A stretch of DNA of 64,000 nt from Ruminococcus flavefaciens (GTDB lineage Bacteria; Bacillota; Clostridia; Oscillospirales; Ruminococcaceae): the NCBI RefSeq assembly GCF_900143025.1, contig NZ_FRCT01000011.1, forward strand, positions 1 through 64,000, written 5' to 3'. Position 1 is the first letter of the stretch. Each line of letters begins with the position of its first letter. Below are positions 7,468 to 15,841 of this stretch, one piece after another. The position numbers were made by a program, and so were the translations under genes. The notes under the pieces are model-generated. The model was not told the origin of the DNA. It worked only from the letters and a program-made list of their open reading frames with translations, and searched no databases.

Positions 7468-9174
7468 TTGAAATTCAAAACAGCAAAAACCGTTTTAGGC
7501 ATTGCAGTTTCCACAGCAATAATTGCCTCGTCGATACCTTTTACAGCTTCTGCTATCGATCAGATGGTCAAGGGATATATCGACGGCTATGACTACGAAA
7601 TGTGGAACATGAACAGTCAGGGCACCATAGATTACGTACCCGCCGCAGGCGCCTTTACCTGTTCATGGAACGGCATAGAAAACTTCATAGCAAATGTCGG
7701 CAGGAATTATGACAACAACAGAAAGAATTACAAAGAGATCTCAAATCTGTCCTTCAGCTATGATCTCGACTTCACACCTCTCGGCGACGCATTTTACGGC
7801 GCATACGGCTGGACAAGAAATCCCCTTGTGGAATGGTATATAGTTGACGGCTGGGGCAGCCGCAGACCGCGCCCATTATCAGACAGTCAGATGCTGGGTA
7901 CTACCATTGTAAACGGACACGAATACGAGGTATTCAAAACAAACCGCTATAATCAGCCCAGCATTTCAGGTCCCTCCACATTCTGCCAGTACTGGAGCAT
8001 CCGCACCACAAGCGGTTCCAAGGAAAATACCGACAATCACGTAAAGGACTACATAGATGTTGCAAAGCATTTCGACTCATGGAATGCTCTCGGACTTGAT
8101 GTAACAGGTTCGATTTACGAAGTGGTATTTAATATTGAGGGATACAGATCAAACGGAAGTGCAGAACTGAAAAGATTGAGATTTGGCGAAGGACATGACA
8201 GCAAGCGCCTCAATGTCTACGACAATAAATACAGTGAAGAAGGTCATAGTCTTTACAGGGAAAAAGGCTGCTTCTTCATGTATAGTTTCAATTCATTCCT
8301 TGACGAATGGGAGCCGCGCGGAACTGAGTCTATCGAAAAAAGCGACATAAGCTACGAAGGTCCAAGCTCCATGCTTGTGACTCAGCGTTTAAAGCCGTGG
8401 GAGGGTCCAAGCAAAAATCTGAACAACATCAACTTCTTCCCTGACAACACTTACAGCTTAGGTGCTTTTGTAATGCAGGACAGTGAAGAATCTGTCGATT
8501 TTGAACTTGTACTCCAGTATCTGGACTCAAACGGCAGATTTCAATATGACATCATTGCCGAAGCCAAGTCAGAAAGTCAAAAATGGACCGAACTTTCAAA
8601 TTATTCATATACTATCCCAAAGGACGCAAGTCAGATAAAAATTTTCATAGATACCCCCGATTATACAGGTGATTTCTATGTTGACAACGCCTACGGAGGT
8701 CAGGAATATGTTAACCCGTCAAGCCTTAGCGATGATGTGCCTTTTACCCTTCATTACGGTGACATCAACCGCGACGGAGCTGTCGATATTTTCGATCTCC
8801 CGCTGCTTAGAAAAGCTATCCTTATGACAAGCTGCCGCGACTATATCCCTCCCACAAATTCCGATGTAAATAACGACGGAAAGGTTGATATCGCAGATCT
8901 TGTTTCCCTACAGAAATATCTTCTCGGCGGAAAAGATACCATAGAACCTGAAATAACCACCACGGCTGTGACTACAGTAACAACAACAAATACCACTGCT
9001 GCATCAACTTCTGCTGCTGTATCAGAAACTACCTCAGCTGCTTCAAATACAACCACAGCAGAATCAACCACAACAGAAACAACAAGTACGACCACAGCAG
9101 AAAAAACTACTGCAAAATCAACTGTCTCCGCAGCAGCTGCCACAGTAACAACTGCCGCTGCAAAGGAAAAATAA
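7468..9174 (+). CDS. GH11 endo-xylanase with CBM22-like module and dockerin
   Basis: A secreted 568-residue xylanase. The start is the TTG at 7468, because GAGGAG at 7454-7459 overlaps the earlier GTG but is eight bases from the TTG. A signal peptide covers about 1-29. A GH11 catalytic domain follows, with the nucleophile Glu in NPLVEWYIVDGW (about 122) and the acid/base Glu in IEGYRSNGSA (about 224). A CBM22/CBM4_9-like beta-sandwich covers about 250-410. A type I dockerin (DINRDGAVDIFD, DVNNDGKVDIAD) lies at about 425-490. The protein ends in about 75 residues of Thr/Ala-rich linker with nothing after it. Known Ruminococcus flavefaciens enzymes have a second catalytic module after such a linker, so this copy may have lost one. 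Confidence 0.92.
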   Translation: MKFKTAKTVLGIAVSTAIIASSIPFTASAIDQMVKGYIDGYDYEMWNMNSQGTIDYVPAAGAFTCSWNGIENFIANVGRNYDNNRKNYKEISNLSFSYDLDFTPLGDAFYGAYGWTRNPLVEWYIVDGWGSRRPRPLSDSQMLGTTIVNGHEYEVFKTNRYNQPSISGPSTFCQYWSIRTTSGSKENTDNHVKDYIDVAKHFDSWNALGLDVTGSIYEVVFNIEGYRSNGSAELKRLRFGEGHDSKRLNVYDNKYSEEGHSLYREKGCFFMYSFNSFLDEWEPRGTESIEKSDISYEGPSSMLVTQRLKPWEGPSKNLNNINFFPDNTYSLGAFVMQDSEESVDFELVLQYLDSNGRFQYDIIAEAKSESQKWTELSNYSYTIPKDASQIKIFIDTPDYTGDFYVDNAYGGQEYVNPSSLSDDVPFTLHYGDINRDGAVDIFDLPLLRKAILMTSCRDYIPPTNSDVNNDGKVDIADLVSLQKYLLGGKDTIEPEITTTAVTTVTTTNTTAASTSAAVSETTSAASNTTTAESTTTETTSTTTAEKTTAKSTVSAAAATVTTAAAKEK

Positions 9175-9217
9175 ATCTTGTGCAAAGATCAGTAAATCCA
9201 GCCTTCGACTGTATATG

Positions 9218-9251
9218 AAAATAACCGATACCTTTTGGTATCGGTTATTTT
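9218..9251 (+). terminator. Terminator of the xylanase gene
   Basis: AAAATAACCGATACC and GGTATCGGTTATTTT arms around a TTTT loop, 44 bases after the stop. Confidence 0.9.
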
Positions 9252-9279
9252 ATTTTGCAGAGCATTGAGCAATAAAAGA

Positions 9280-9309
9280 CCTGACAGGAACCGTAAAGCT
9301 TCTGTCAGG
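9280..9309 (-). terminator. Terminator of the capsule kinase/phosphatase operon
   Basis: CCTGACAG and CTGTCAGG arms, followed on the minus strand by TCTTTTATT, just after the phosphatase stop. Confidence 0.8.
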
Positions 9310-9326
9310 CAATAATACAGTACCTA

Positions 9327-10001
9327 TCAAATTTTATATCTATCCAGTATCTCATCGGAAAGCCCTATCACATCAGGCTTAGCTTTCTTTTTCAGCAAGT
9401 CCCAGTTAGGCTTGCGGTCATTGATATTATGTGCATCACTTCCGAACGCAAATCTCTTTCCGTCGGCTATGATACGCTTTACAAGCTTTTTTTCCTTCCA
9501 GCTTGCAAACGCTTCATTATTTATCTGCATCACAGCCTTGGTCGAAAGAATACCTTCCATCTCTTCCTTGCTGTAATACTCAAGGTAACGATGAACGTGC
9601 GCCAGCATCACCTTTAAATCGAATTCAACGCCTATATTATATATTTCCTCTGACATCCACTTAGCATATGCACTGTACGGCAGTTCAAGAAGTATCATTC
9701 TTGTGCCCTCGACAGCCAGTTTTTCAATATTTGGAAGCTCGGAAATACCGTTCTCGATTGCCACCTCTGCCCCGAGATATATCTCTCTGACAGCAGACTT
9801 GTCCTTTATTTTTTCAAAGGCAGCCTGTCTCTTTTTCATGAATTCAGCCACCGATTTTTCACGGTGAGCATAAAAATGAGAGGTTGCGATTATGCGGTCA
9901 ACTCCCTGTGCCTTCATCATTTCTATCATGGCAAGAGAGGTCTCAACATCTTTAGCTCCGTCGTCGATACCGGGAAGTATGTGACAATGATACTCAGTCA
10001 T
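9327..10001 (-). CDS. CpsB/CapC-type PHP tyrosine-protein phosphatase
   Basis: A 224-residue metal-dependent phosphatase of the PHP superfamily. The N-terminal metal motif is HCHILPGIDDG (His5, His7), with further ligands in TSHFY, GAEV, LAHVHRY and GSDAHN, in family order. In capsule systems this phosphatase removes phosphate from the tyrosine-rich tail of the BY-kinase encoded just upstream. The two genes share one base (TAATG), so they are translated together. It is cytoplasmic and would set chain length or export of surface polysaccharide. Confidence 0.9.
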   Translation of the reverse strand: MTEYHCHILPGIDDGAKDVETSLAMIEMMKAQGVDRIIATSHFYAHREKSVAEFMKKRQAAFEKIKDKSAVREIYLGAEVAIENGISELPNIEKLAVEGTRMILLELPYSAYAKWMSEEIYNIGVEFDLKVMLAHVHRYLEYYSKEEMEGILSTKAVMQINNEAFASWKEKKLVKRIIADGKRFAFGSDAHNINDRKPNWDLLKKKAKPDVIGLSDEILDRYKI

Positions 10002-11602
10002 TATTTCTTACCTTTCTTTTTACCGTTGCTTTTCTTGGATTTATTGTTGGAATTATTGTTAGTCTTCTTGGGAGCAGCCTCTTTTTTAACGGTTTCTTCC
10101 TTTTCTTCCACATCTGTATCATCGTCGCTTGTCTCTGGCTTTGAACCGTAATAGCCATAGCCGCCGTAGCCGTAGCCCTTCTTGTAATAGTACTTATTCT
10201 TATATTTTGAATAATATCCTGCCTTCTTTATCTTGACATCATTCATAATAAAGCCGAGCATATTCATCTGAGCGAACTCTACCTTCTTAATTGCCGCGTC
10301 AACATCTTCATTGGTAGTAACTCCGTATCTGAGAACCACGATAATACCCGAAATGTATTTTGCAAGCTCCATAGCGTCCGTAACAACGTTTACAGGAGGA
10401 GTATCAATGAGTATCATAGAATACTCCGAACTGAGCTGTTCAAGGATAGCTCCCATATTATCTGAAGCAAGGAGCTCTGACGGGTTAGGCGGTACGGGAC
10501 CTGCTGTCATTACGTCAAGATTTTCCATAACGTCCTTCTGGATACATTCCTCAAGCTTGCTCATCTTACTGATAGCAGAAGAAAGACCCTTTTTATTTTT
10601 CAGTCCGAATATCTTGTGCTGTACAGCCTTACGCATATCCGCGTCTATAAGGAGTATCTTATTTCCGCCCTGTGCAAGAGCGATAGCGATATTGGCAGAT
10701 GTTGTGGACTTTCCTTCTCTCGGATTTGAAGAAGAAACAGCAAATATCTTCTTATCCACAGTTGAAAGCGCAAAGGATACATTTGTACGTATGGACTTGT
10801 AGCTTTCAACAACTGTAAAAGGAACATTCTTATCAGTAAGCTTTACGTGAGCGTCCTCGTCCTGATCCTTCTTTTTCTTTTCGATACCAAAGGAAGCTAT
10901 CTCACCGATAATAGGCTTCTTGAATTCCTTGCCGACAGCATCTGTATCTCTGACTGTATTGTCAAAGAAGTCAACGAGAAAGATTATCATACAAGTGAGC
11001 ATAAGTGCCGCCATAGCGCCTAAAACAGCATTTTTCTTCATGTTAGGTGCAACAGGATTATTGTACACCTTTGCAACGTCTATCGTATTTATCGAACCTA
11101 CGCCAACTGCTTCCTCCACATAATCGGGAGCCACCTCAGTAAGGTCATTGCACAGAGCAGCAGCCACCTCTGCATTCTTTGTCGTAGCAACTATCTTTAC
11201 AGCCGATGTATCGGTTACAGAACTTATGCTATAGCAGTCGCGGATAGCCGAAGGAGATATCCTACCCTCAGACATACCGAAGTTCTTTATAAGCGTATCC
11301 TCATCGAACTGCTTTTTCAGGAGCTCACCTACGGAGTTCATTACCGCATCGTCTTTAAGAACTTCCATATATGTATTTACCAACTGCTTTGAGTTGCTGA
11401 TATTATTCTGCTGATTTGCGTTTTCGGAAATTCCCGTGTAGCTCTGCACATACATGGATATATGCGACGAGTATTTCAGCGGCATAACGAATTTAGAGTA
11501 ACAAAACGCCGCAGTGCCTCCGATGATAGTCACAAGTATCAGAAGCCAGAGCTTACTTAAAAGAAGATTGATGATATCCTTAATTGAATAGCTATTGTTC
11601 AT
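10001..11602 (-). CDS. Fused Wzz-type chain-length regulator and BY-kinase
   Basis: A 533-residue membrane tyrosine autokinase for polysaccharide export. The Wzz-like domain has membrane segments at about 16-33 and 190-211 with an extracytoplasmic part between. The kinase has Walker A SNPREGKST (292-300), Walker A' ILLIDADMRK (316-325) and Walker B MILIDTPP (396-403). The C-terminus carries the autophosphorylation tail, a cluster of more than ten tyrosines at about 465-492, followed by a Lys/Asn-rich end. In many Firmicutes these domains are two proteins (CpsC, CpsD); here they are one chain, as in Proteobacterial Wzc. No glycosyltransferases follow within this element. Confidence 0.92.
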   Translation of the reverse strand: MNNSYSIKDIINLLLSKLWLLILVTIIGGTAAFCYSKFVMPLKYSSHISMYVQSYTGISENANQQNNISNSKQLVNTYMEVLKDDAVMNSVGELLKKQFDEDTLIKNFGMSEGRISPSAIRDCYSISSVTDTSAVKIVATTKNAEVAAALCNDLTEVAPDYVEEAVGVGSINTIDVAKVYNNPVAPNMKKNAVLGAMAALMLTCMIIFLVDFFDNTVRDTDAVGKEFKKPIIGEIASFGIEKKKKDQDEDAHVKLTDKNVPFTVVESYKSIRTNVSFALSTVDKKIFAVSSSNPREGKSTTSANIAIALAQGGNKILLIDADMRKAVQHKIFGLKNKKGLSSAISKMSKLEECIQKDVMENLDVMTAGPVPPNPSELLASDNMGAILEQLSSEYSMILIDTPPVNVVTDAMELAKYISGIIVVLRYGVTTNEDVDAAIKKVEFAQMNMLGFIMNDVKIKKAGYYSKYKNKYYYKKGYGYGGYGYYGSKPETSDDDTDVEEKEETVKKEAAPKKTNNNSNNKSKKSNGKKKGKK

Positions 11603-12235
11603 TTCAGAGATTCCTTTCTGTCCACATATCAGCTTAAATTTAAGATTTTCATAAATCCGACATTGTTAAATCATAAGTAAACAGTCTATTATTATATACC
11701 ATTTGTAAAGTTATCGAATTTTTATAAAAATTTCATATACTGTGATATATATAATGATACCACATTTTTCCCGAATTTACAAGAACTGTTCGCAAAATTT
11801 GTTAATCATAAACAATTTATTCTATATTTCAATTTAATTATGCACATTTGCTATATATATTTCATATAAATAGATAATCTTTTGTATATACGCATATCAG
11901 ATATACGAACAGTATACGTGAAAACAGCAATTGGAACCGCCTTTTTCTGTTAATAAAATACATATATAATAAAAAATATACAGTATCAAATAGCAAAATT
12001 TAATATATTTTCGTTCATATATCTTGTCTCGATATCAAAATCAGGCTGTGATCTCGCACTTAAATCCAAGCAATTTTTCATCATTCAAATACATATAAAT
12101 AACAGCATGGAAATATTTTCAGTCGGATATGCGTTAAAAATCCAGAAATAAATACGAAATAAAAAAGTCTTGACTTTTGACCTGCCATGATATAAAATAT
12201 ATGCATTATACTATGATATAGGGGGTTTATAAATT
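11603..12235. promoter_or_regulatory. AT-rich divergent intergenic region
   Basis: A 633-bp gene-free stretch of very low GC between the kinase gene (minus) and the TPM-domain gene (plus). I see repeated CATATA/TATATA runs but no convincing ORF, RNA or long repeat. It must hold the kinase promoter, which I cannot pin down. The promoter for the plus-strand gene is at its right end. Confidence 0.5.
12170..12198 (+). promoter_or_regulatory. Promoter of the TPM-domain gene
   Basis: TTGACT at 12170-12175 and TAAAAT at 12193-12198 with a 17-base spacer. A TATAAA lies two bases earlier as an alternative. Confidence 0.6.
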
Positions 12236-13495
12236 ATGCCACATTCATCAGGAGGAGGCTCCCACGGCGGAGGCTCACACGGCGGTCACGGAGGTTCTCG
12301 CAGCAGTACCAGAACGAGGACAAGCAGCAGACCGTTCCACAATTCACGCAGGTATGTATATCACCACAATGGGCAGCCGCGATATTTCTATGCAGGTCCC
12401 GATTTCAAGCCGGGATTTCAGTGGACAAAGCTGCTGATACTGATCGTATACATACCGTTCATAGCTATGATCTTTACGCAGTTCAAGAAGGTCATACCGC
12501 ACGTTCCGCAAAACTACACTCACAGCATATTTGTCAAGGACGAAGCAAATGTTATCAGTGACGAAAATGGAGTTATTAAGGAACTGAAAGCATTTGAAAA
12601 AAAGACAGGTGTATCTCCCGCAGTTATTACTATCAATAACGAGGACTGGCAAAGCTCATACTCTTCACTTGAAAATTACGCATACGACAGGTATTTGCAG
12701 GAATTCAGCGACGAATGTCACTGGCTGATAGTTTATTCTCAGCAGCGCGAGGTCTCAGATAATTATATAAACTGGTACTGGGAGGGTATGCAGGGAGATA
12801 ATACCGACAGTGTACTGAAATATTCCGAAACCAACAGGTTCACCAACTCACTATACAGCTATCTCGAAAGCGGAAAAAGCGTTGACGATTCCCTGAAAAA
12901 AGCATTTTCAGAATTTACGGATACCATTTCCATGAAGCCTGAGTTCAGTCTTATGATCACACCTTTGTTTATGATCGTATTTTTGTTATTCCATGCATTC
13001 GGAATGTTATATCCTTCCATAAAGTACAGGAATGCAACTCTTGCTCCCCTTGATACTGACAGCGGTAATACATACGGCACTGGGAACAGCTACGATACAG
13101 GAAATACATATAACAGAAGCTTCAACAATACGCCATACACTCAAAGTAACATCAATACTCCCAAGCCATACGATCCTCAGGCAGAACGCAGAAAGCGAAT
13201 AATCAACTCAGGCAAGAATTATACGGCTGCCGACTACAGGGCTGATAAGAAAGCACGCGATGCTGAATTCAATAAATTTATCAACCAGTACAAGCGGCTC
13301 ATAAACGAAAACAACAAGAACGAAAGCGCTTCTATGCCTTCAATAGACAGTACCCCAACTGCTTCATACGACAATTCTGCTTCATATGACAACACAGCAA
13401 GCAGCTCGAACAGCAATTTAGTTACCTGTCAGTACTGCGGAAGCACATTTGCAGCTAAATACAACAAATGTCCATTCTGCAACGCAAGGCAGTAA
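12236..13495 (+). CDS. TPM-domain membrane protein with C-terminal zinc ribbon
   Basis: A 419-residue membrane protein. The N-terminus (1-35) is Gly/His/Ser-rich (GGGSHGGGSHGGHGG) and may bind metal. A membrane segment lies at about 64-82. A TPM (YgcG-like) domain covers about 95-215, then a second membrane segment at about 236-258. A Tyr/Asn/Thr-rich stretch and a charged helix follow. The last 22 residues form a zinc ribbon (CQYCG and CPFC). TPM-domain proteins are membrane-anchored and poorly defined in function. Eight bases separate AGGGGG from the ATG. It is a single-gene unit inside element 1. Confidence 0.7.
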   Translation: MPHSSGGGSHGGGSHGGHGGSRSSTRTRTSSRPFHNSRRYVYHHNGQPRYFYAGPDFKPGFQWTKLLILIVYIPFIAMIFTQFKKVIPHVPQNYTHSIFVKDEANVISDENGVIKELKAFEKKTGVSPAVITINNEDWQSSYSSLENYAYDRYLQEFSDECHWLIVYSQQREVSDNYINWYWEGMQGDNTDSVLKYSETNRFTNSLYSYLESGKSVDDSLKKAFSEFTDTISMKPEFSLMITPLFMIVFLLFHAFGMLYPSIKYRNATLAPLDTDSGNTYGTGNSYDTGNTYNRSFNNTPYTQSNINTPKPYDPQAERRKRIINSGKNYTAADYRADKKARDAEFNKFINQYKRLINENNKNESASMPSIDSTPTASYDNSASYDNTASSSNSNLVTCQYCGSTFAAKYNKCPFCNARQ

Positions 13496-13557
13496 AAGCA
13501 AAACCGAACAAATATTCTGCATTTTGCACTGAGTGCAATTTCAAAAAAATTATAAAA

Positions 13558-13580
13558 AAAGCAGGCATATAGCCTGCTTT
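13558..13580. terminator. Bidirectional terminator
   Basis: GCAGGC and GCCTGC arms (13561-13577) with A-runs to the left and T-runs to the right. It serves the TPM gene (plus) and the ABC exporter operon (minus). Confidence 0.85.
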
Positions 13581-13594
13581 TATTTTTTCGGTTA

Positions 13595-14761
13595 TCAGCC
13601 GTTTACTATCTTTTCTCTTCTGAAAAGCTTTCCTATAAATACGATGCCTACCAATGCTACAACAACATTAACTCCGAATGTTATTCCTGCATTTGTCCAT
13701 GAATAATCAAGCTTTATTCCGTCCTGGAGAAGCTTTACTGAATTCCATACAGGGATAACATAGTTTGTTGTGCCAAGATCCTCTACTTTTGCTGCAAAAC
13801 CTTCTGTTGAACACAGTAATGACGGTATCATTACTACAAACAGAAATATCGGTGAAAGCTGTGTTGCCTGCTTTACATCCTTGGCTATTGTAGAGAAGAT
13901 AAGGAGTATTACTGCACATACGAATGCACCTGTTATTACTGCTCCTAAAAGCAAACCATAATCTGCTATGCTGTAGCTTGTGTTTTCTGTTATCTTTAAT
14001 GCTTTCGCAAAATTAGGCAGTGAGATCGCCATTCCTATGAATGCTGAGCAGCTTGCGATTATTGCTACCACAAGTATTGATATAGACTTTCCTGCTGCAA
14101 GGCTTTCTCTCTTTATAGGAGTTACCAGCAGTGTATTGAGGAAGCCCTTTTCCTTGTCGCCTGCGATGGAGTTTGCTGCAAGGTTCATACATACCATGTA
14201 TACTGCCATGAATACCATGAGCGGGATTATTCCGCCAAGAAGGTTTCTCAGCATTGATGCCTTGTCTATAAGGTCATACTCTGTATCAGCCGATTCATTG
14301 AATGTAAATATTCTCGGCTGCATCGTAGTAAACATTACGGTAGTTTTAGAGTACAGCTCCATAGATGATTTTCTGTCTGAATTATAGAATATATCTATAT
14401 TCGACAGTGATGCTGAACCCGGTTCTTCCATTTTAAAATCATCAGGGAATACCATGATCATGTCTGCATCTTTTCTCTTGACCTTATCCTTGTACTTCTC
14501 GATGTCGTTATCAGGTGCAGGCTTTATTCCAAGCTCATCAAGTACAGACTTGAATTCATCAGGAGCATTTACACTGTATGCTATGACAGTCTCGTTTTTC
14601 TTCGGTGCCTTATCATCTGCCATATTTGACCATGTTGCTGACATTAACATTCCGTAACCGAAAACAATAATAAATGGAAGCAGGAACATCTGAAGCAGTA
14701 TTGCTTTATCGCTGAAAAACGATTTTAGTTCTTTTTTTGCAACTGTAATTATATCTCTCAT
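13595..14761 (-). CDS. ABC-2 type exporter permease (NatB-like)
   Basis: A 388-residue integral membrane protein with one N-terminal membrane segment (about 20-42), a large extracytoplasmic domain (about 50-175) and five or six further segments from about 180 on. This is the ABC2_membrane_3/NatB layout. The sequence NSIAGDKEKGFLNTLLVTPI is the conserved cytoplasmic coupling stretch. I chose the ATG at 14761 (GAGGTG in front) over a GTG two codons earlier. It starts two bases behind the stop of the ATPase gene, so the two form one exporter. The substrate is unknown; NatAB exports sodium. Confidence 0.85.
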   Translation of the reverse strand: MRDIITVAKKELKSFFSDKAILLQMFLLPFIIVFGYGMLMSATWSNMADDKAPKKNETVIAYSVNAPDEFKSVLDELGIKPAPDNDIEKYKDKVKRKDADMIMVFPDDFKMEEPGSASLSNIDIFYNSDRKSSMELYSKTTVMFTTMQPRIFTFNESADTEYDLIDKASMLRNLLGGIIPLMVFMAVYMVCMNLAANSIAGDKEKGFLNTLLVTPIKRESLAAGKSISILVVAIIASCSAFIGMAISLPNFAKALKITENTSYSIADYGLLLGAVITGAFVCAVILLIFSTIAKDVKQATQLSPIFLFVVMIPSLLCSTEGFAAKVEDLGTTNYVIPVWNSVKLLQDGIKLDYSWTNAGITFGVNVVVALVGIVFIGKLFRREKIVNG

Positions 14762-14763
14762 GA

Positions 14764-15543
14764 TCACACCTCATCTTTTCCGCCGTTAATGCTTGTATAT
14801 ATTTCGTAGAACGCATCTTCCAGTGAGCGTCCCTGCATGAGGTTTTCGAGAGTGTCATCTGCTACTATCTTGCCGTCCATTATCATGGCTGCTCTGTCAC
14901 AGACTTTCTCTACAAGATCAAACAAATGAGTAGATATTATCAAACACTTGCCTGCTTTTTTCATATTCAGTATGAATTCGCGTACCACTCTGGCTGCTAT
15001 GATATCAAGTCCGTTTGTAGGCTCATCGAAAATTATGAACTTAGGATCATGTATAACCGATATTACCAGTGATACTTTCTGTCTCTGTCCCTGTGAGAGC
15101 TTTGATATCATAGTATCGGCATACTTGTTTATACCGAACTCTTCAAATAGCTCCTTCTTACGCTTTTCAGCCTTATCTTTCGGAACATGGTAAAGCTCTG
15201 CAAAGAAATCATACATCAGATTAGGTGTTGATTTCATATCAGGCTTTAAGTCCGTAGTAAGAAATGCAAGCTCCGAACGTACCTTTTCAGGAGTCTTTAC
15301 TGCACTGACATCGTTATAAAGTGCGTCTCCGCTGTCAGGCTTGATAAGAGTTGCAAGCATACGCATGGTTGTTGTCTTGCCTGCGCCGTTCGGTCCTAAC
15401 AGTCCGAACACTTCACCTGATCTTGCAGTAAAGCTTATACCGTTTACTGCTATTTTCTTTTTTTCGTTTGTTCCAAGAGCTTTACGCTGTTTTTCAGATA
15501 TCGTAAAGGTCTTGACAAGATTTTGTACCTTTAGTTCTTCCAT
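14764..15543 (-). CDS. ABC exporter ATPase (NatA-like)
   Basis: A 259-residue nucleotide-binding subunit: Walker A GPNGAGKTT, signature LSQGQRQKVSL, Walker B FIIFDEPTNGLD and the switch His in ISTHL. The frame is open for 26 codons upstream, but ATAAGGAGAATACA puts the start at the ATG at 15541-15543, where the family alignment also begins. It powers the permease encoded next. The gene resembles NatA and other ABC-2 exporter ATPases with a DUF-free C-terminus. Confidence 0.9.
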   Translation of the reverse strand: MEELKVQNLVKTFTISEKQRKALGTNEKKKIAVNGISFTARSGEVFGLLGPNGAGKTTTMRMLATLIKPDSGDALYNDVSAVKTPEKVRSELAFLTTDLKPDMKSTPNLMYDFFAELYHVPKDKAEKRKKELFEEFGINKYADTMISKLSQGQRQKVSLVISVIHDPKFIIFDEPTNGLDIIAARVVREFILNMKKAGKCLIISTHLFDLVEKVCDRAAMIMDGKIVADDTLENLMQGRSLEDAFYEIYTSINGGKDEV

Positions 15544-15681
15544 TGTATTCTCCTTATCATAGTTTATTGATTCCACGAAAAAGTATTTCGTATAAGCCAA
15601 CCTCATTATTATAACACACATATTTCATTTGGTCAACTTTTTTTGCTCAAAAAACATAATAATATACTATTAAATATAAAA

Positions 15682-15726
15682 ATGCTTTCCAAAAGCTCAT
15701 GCAAAGGCATAAGTTTCAGAAAGCAT
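15682..15726 (-). terminator. Terminator of the EAL-domain gene
   Basis: ATGCTTTC and GAAAGCAT arms with an inner stem, followed on the minus strand by TTTTATATTT. The rest of 15544-15841 holds a second smaller hairpin near 15785-15812 and no gene. Confidence 0.6.
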
Positions 15727-15841
15727 CATATAATATTTCATTCAGTCTGTAAATACTGCATGACCTTTTTCTTTCGTATATACAGGCTTCACTTCCTCTG
15801 TTTTTCGGAATGAAGCTTTTCAATACTGTTAAATCCTCAGA

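Noticed and set aside
8841-9185. 114-codon minus-strand frame over the xylanase tail
   Set aside because: A Val/Ala-rich shadow of the Thr-rich linker codons on the other strand.
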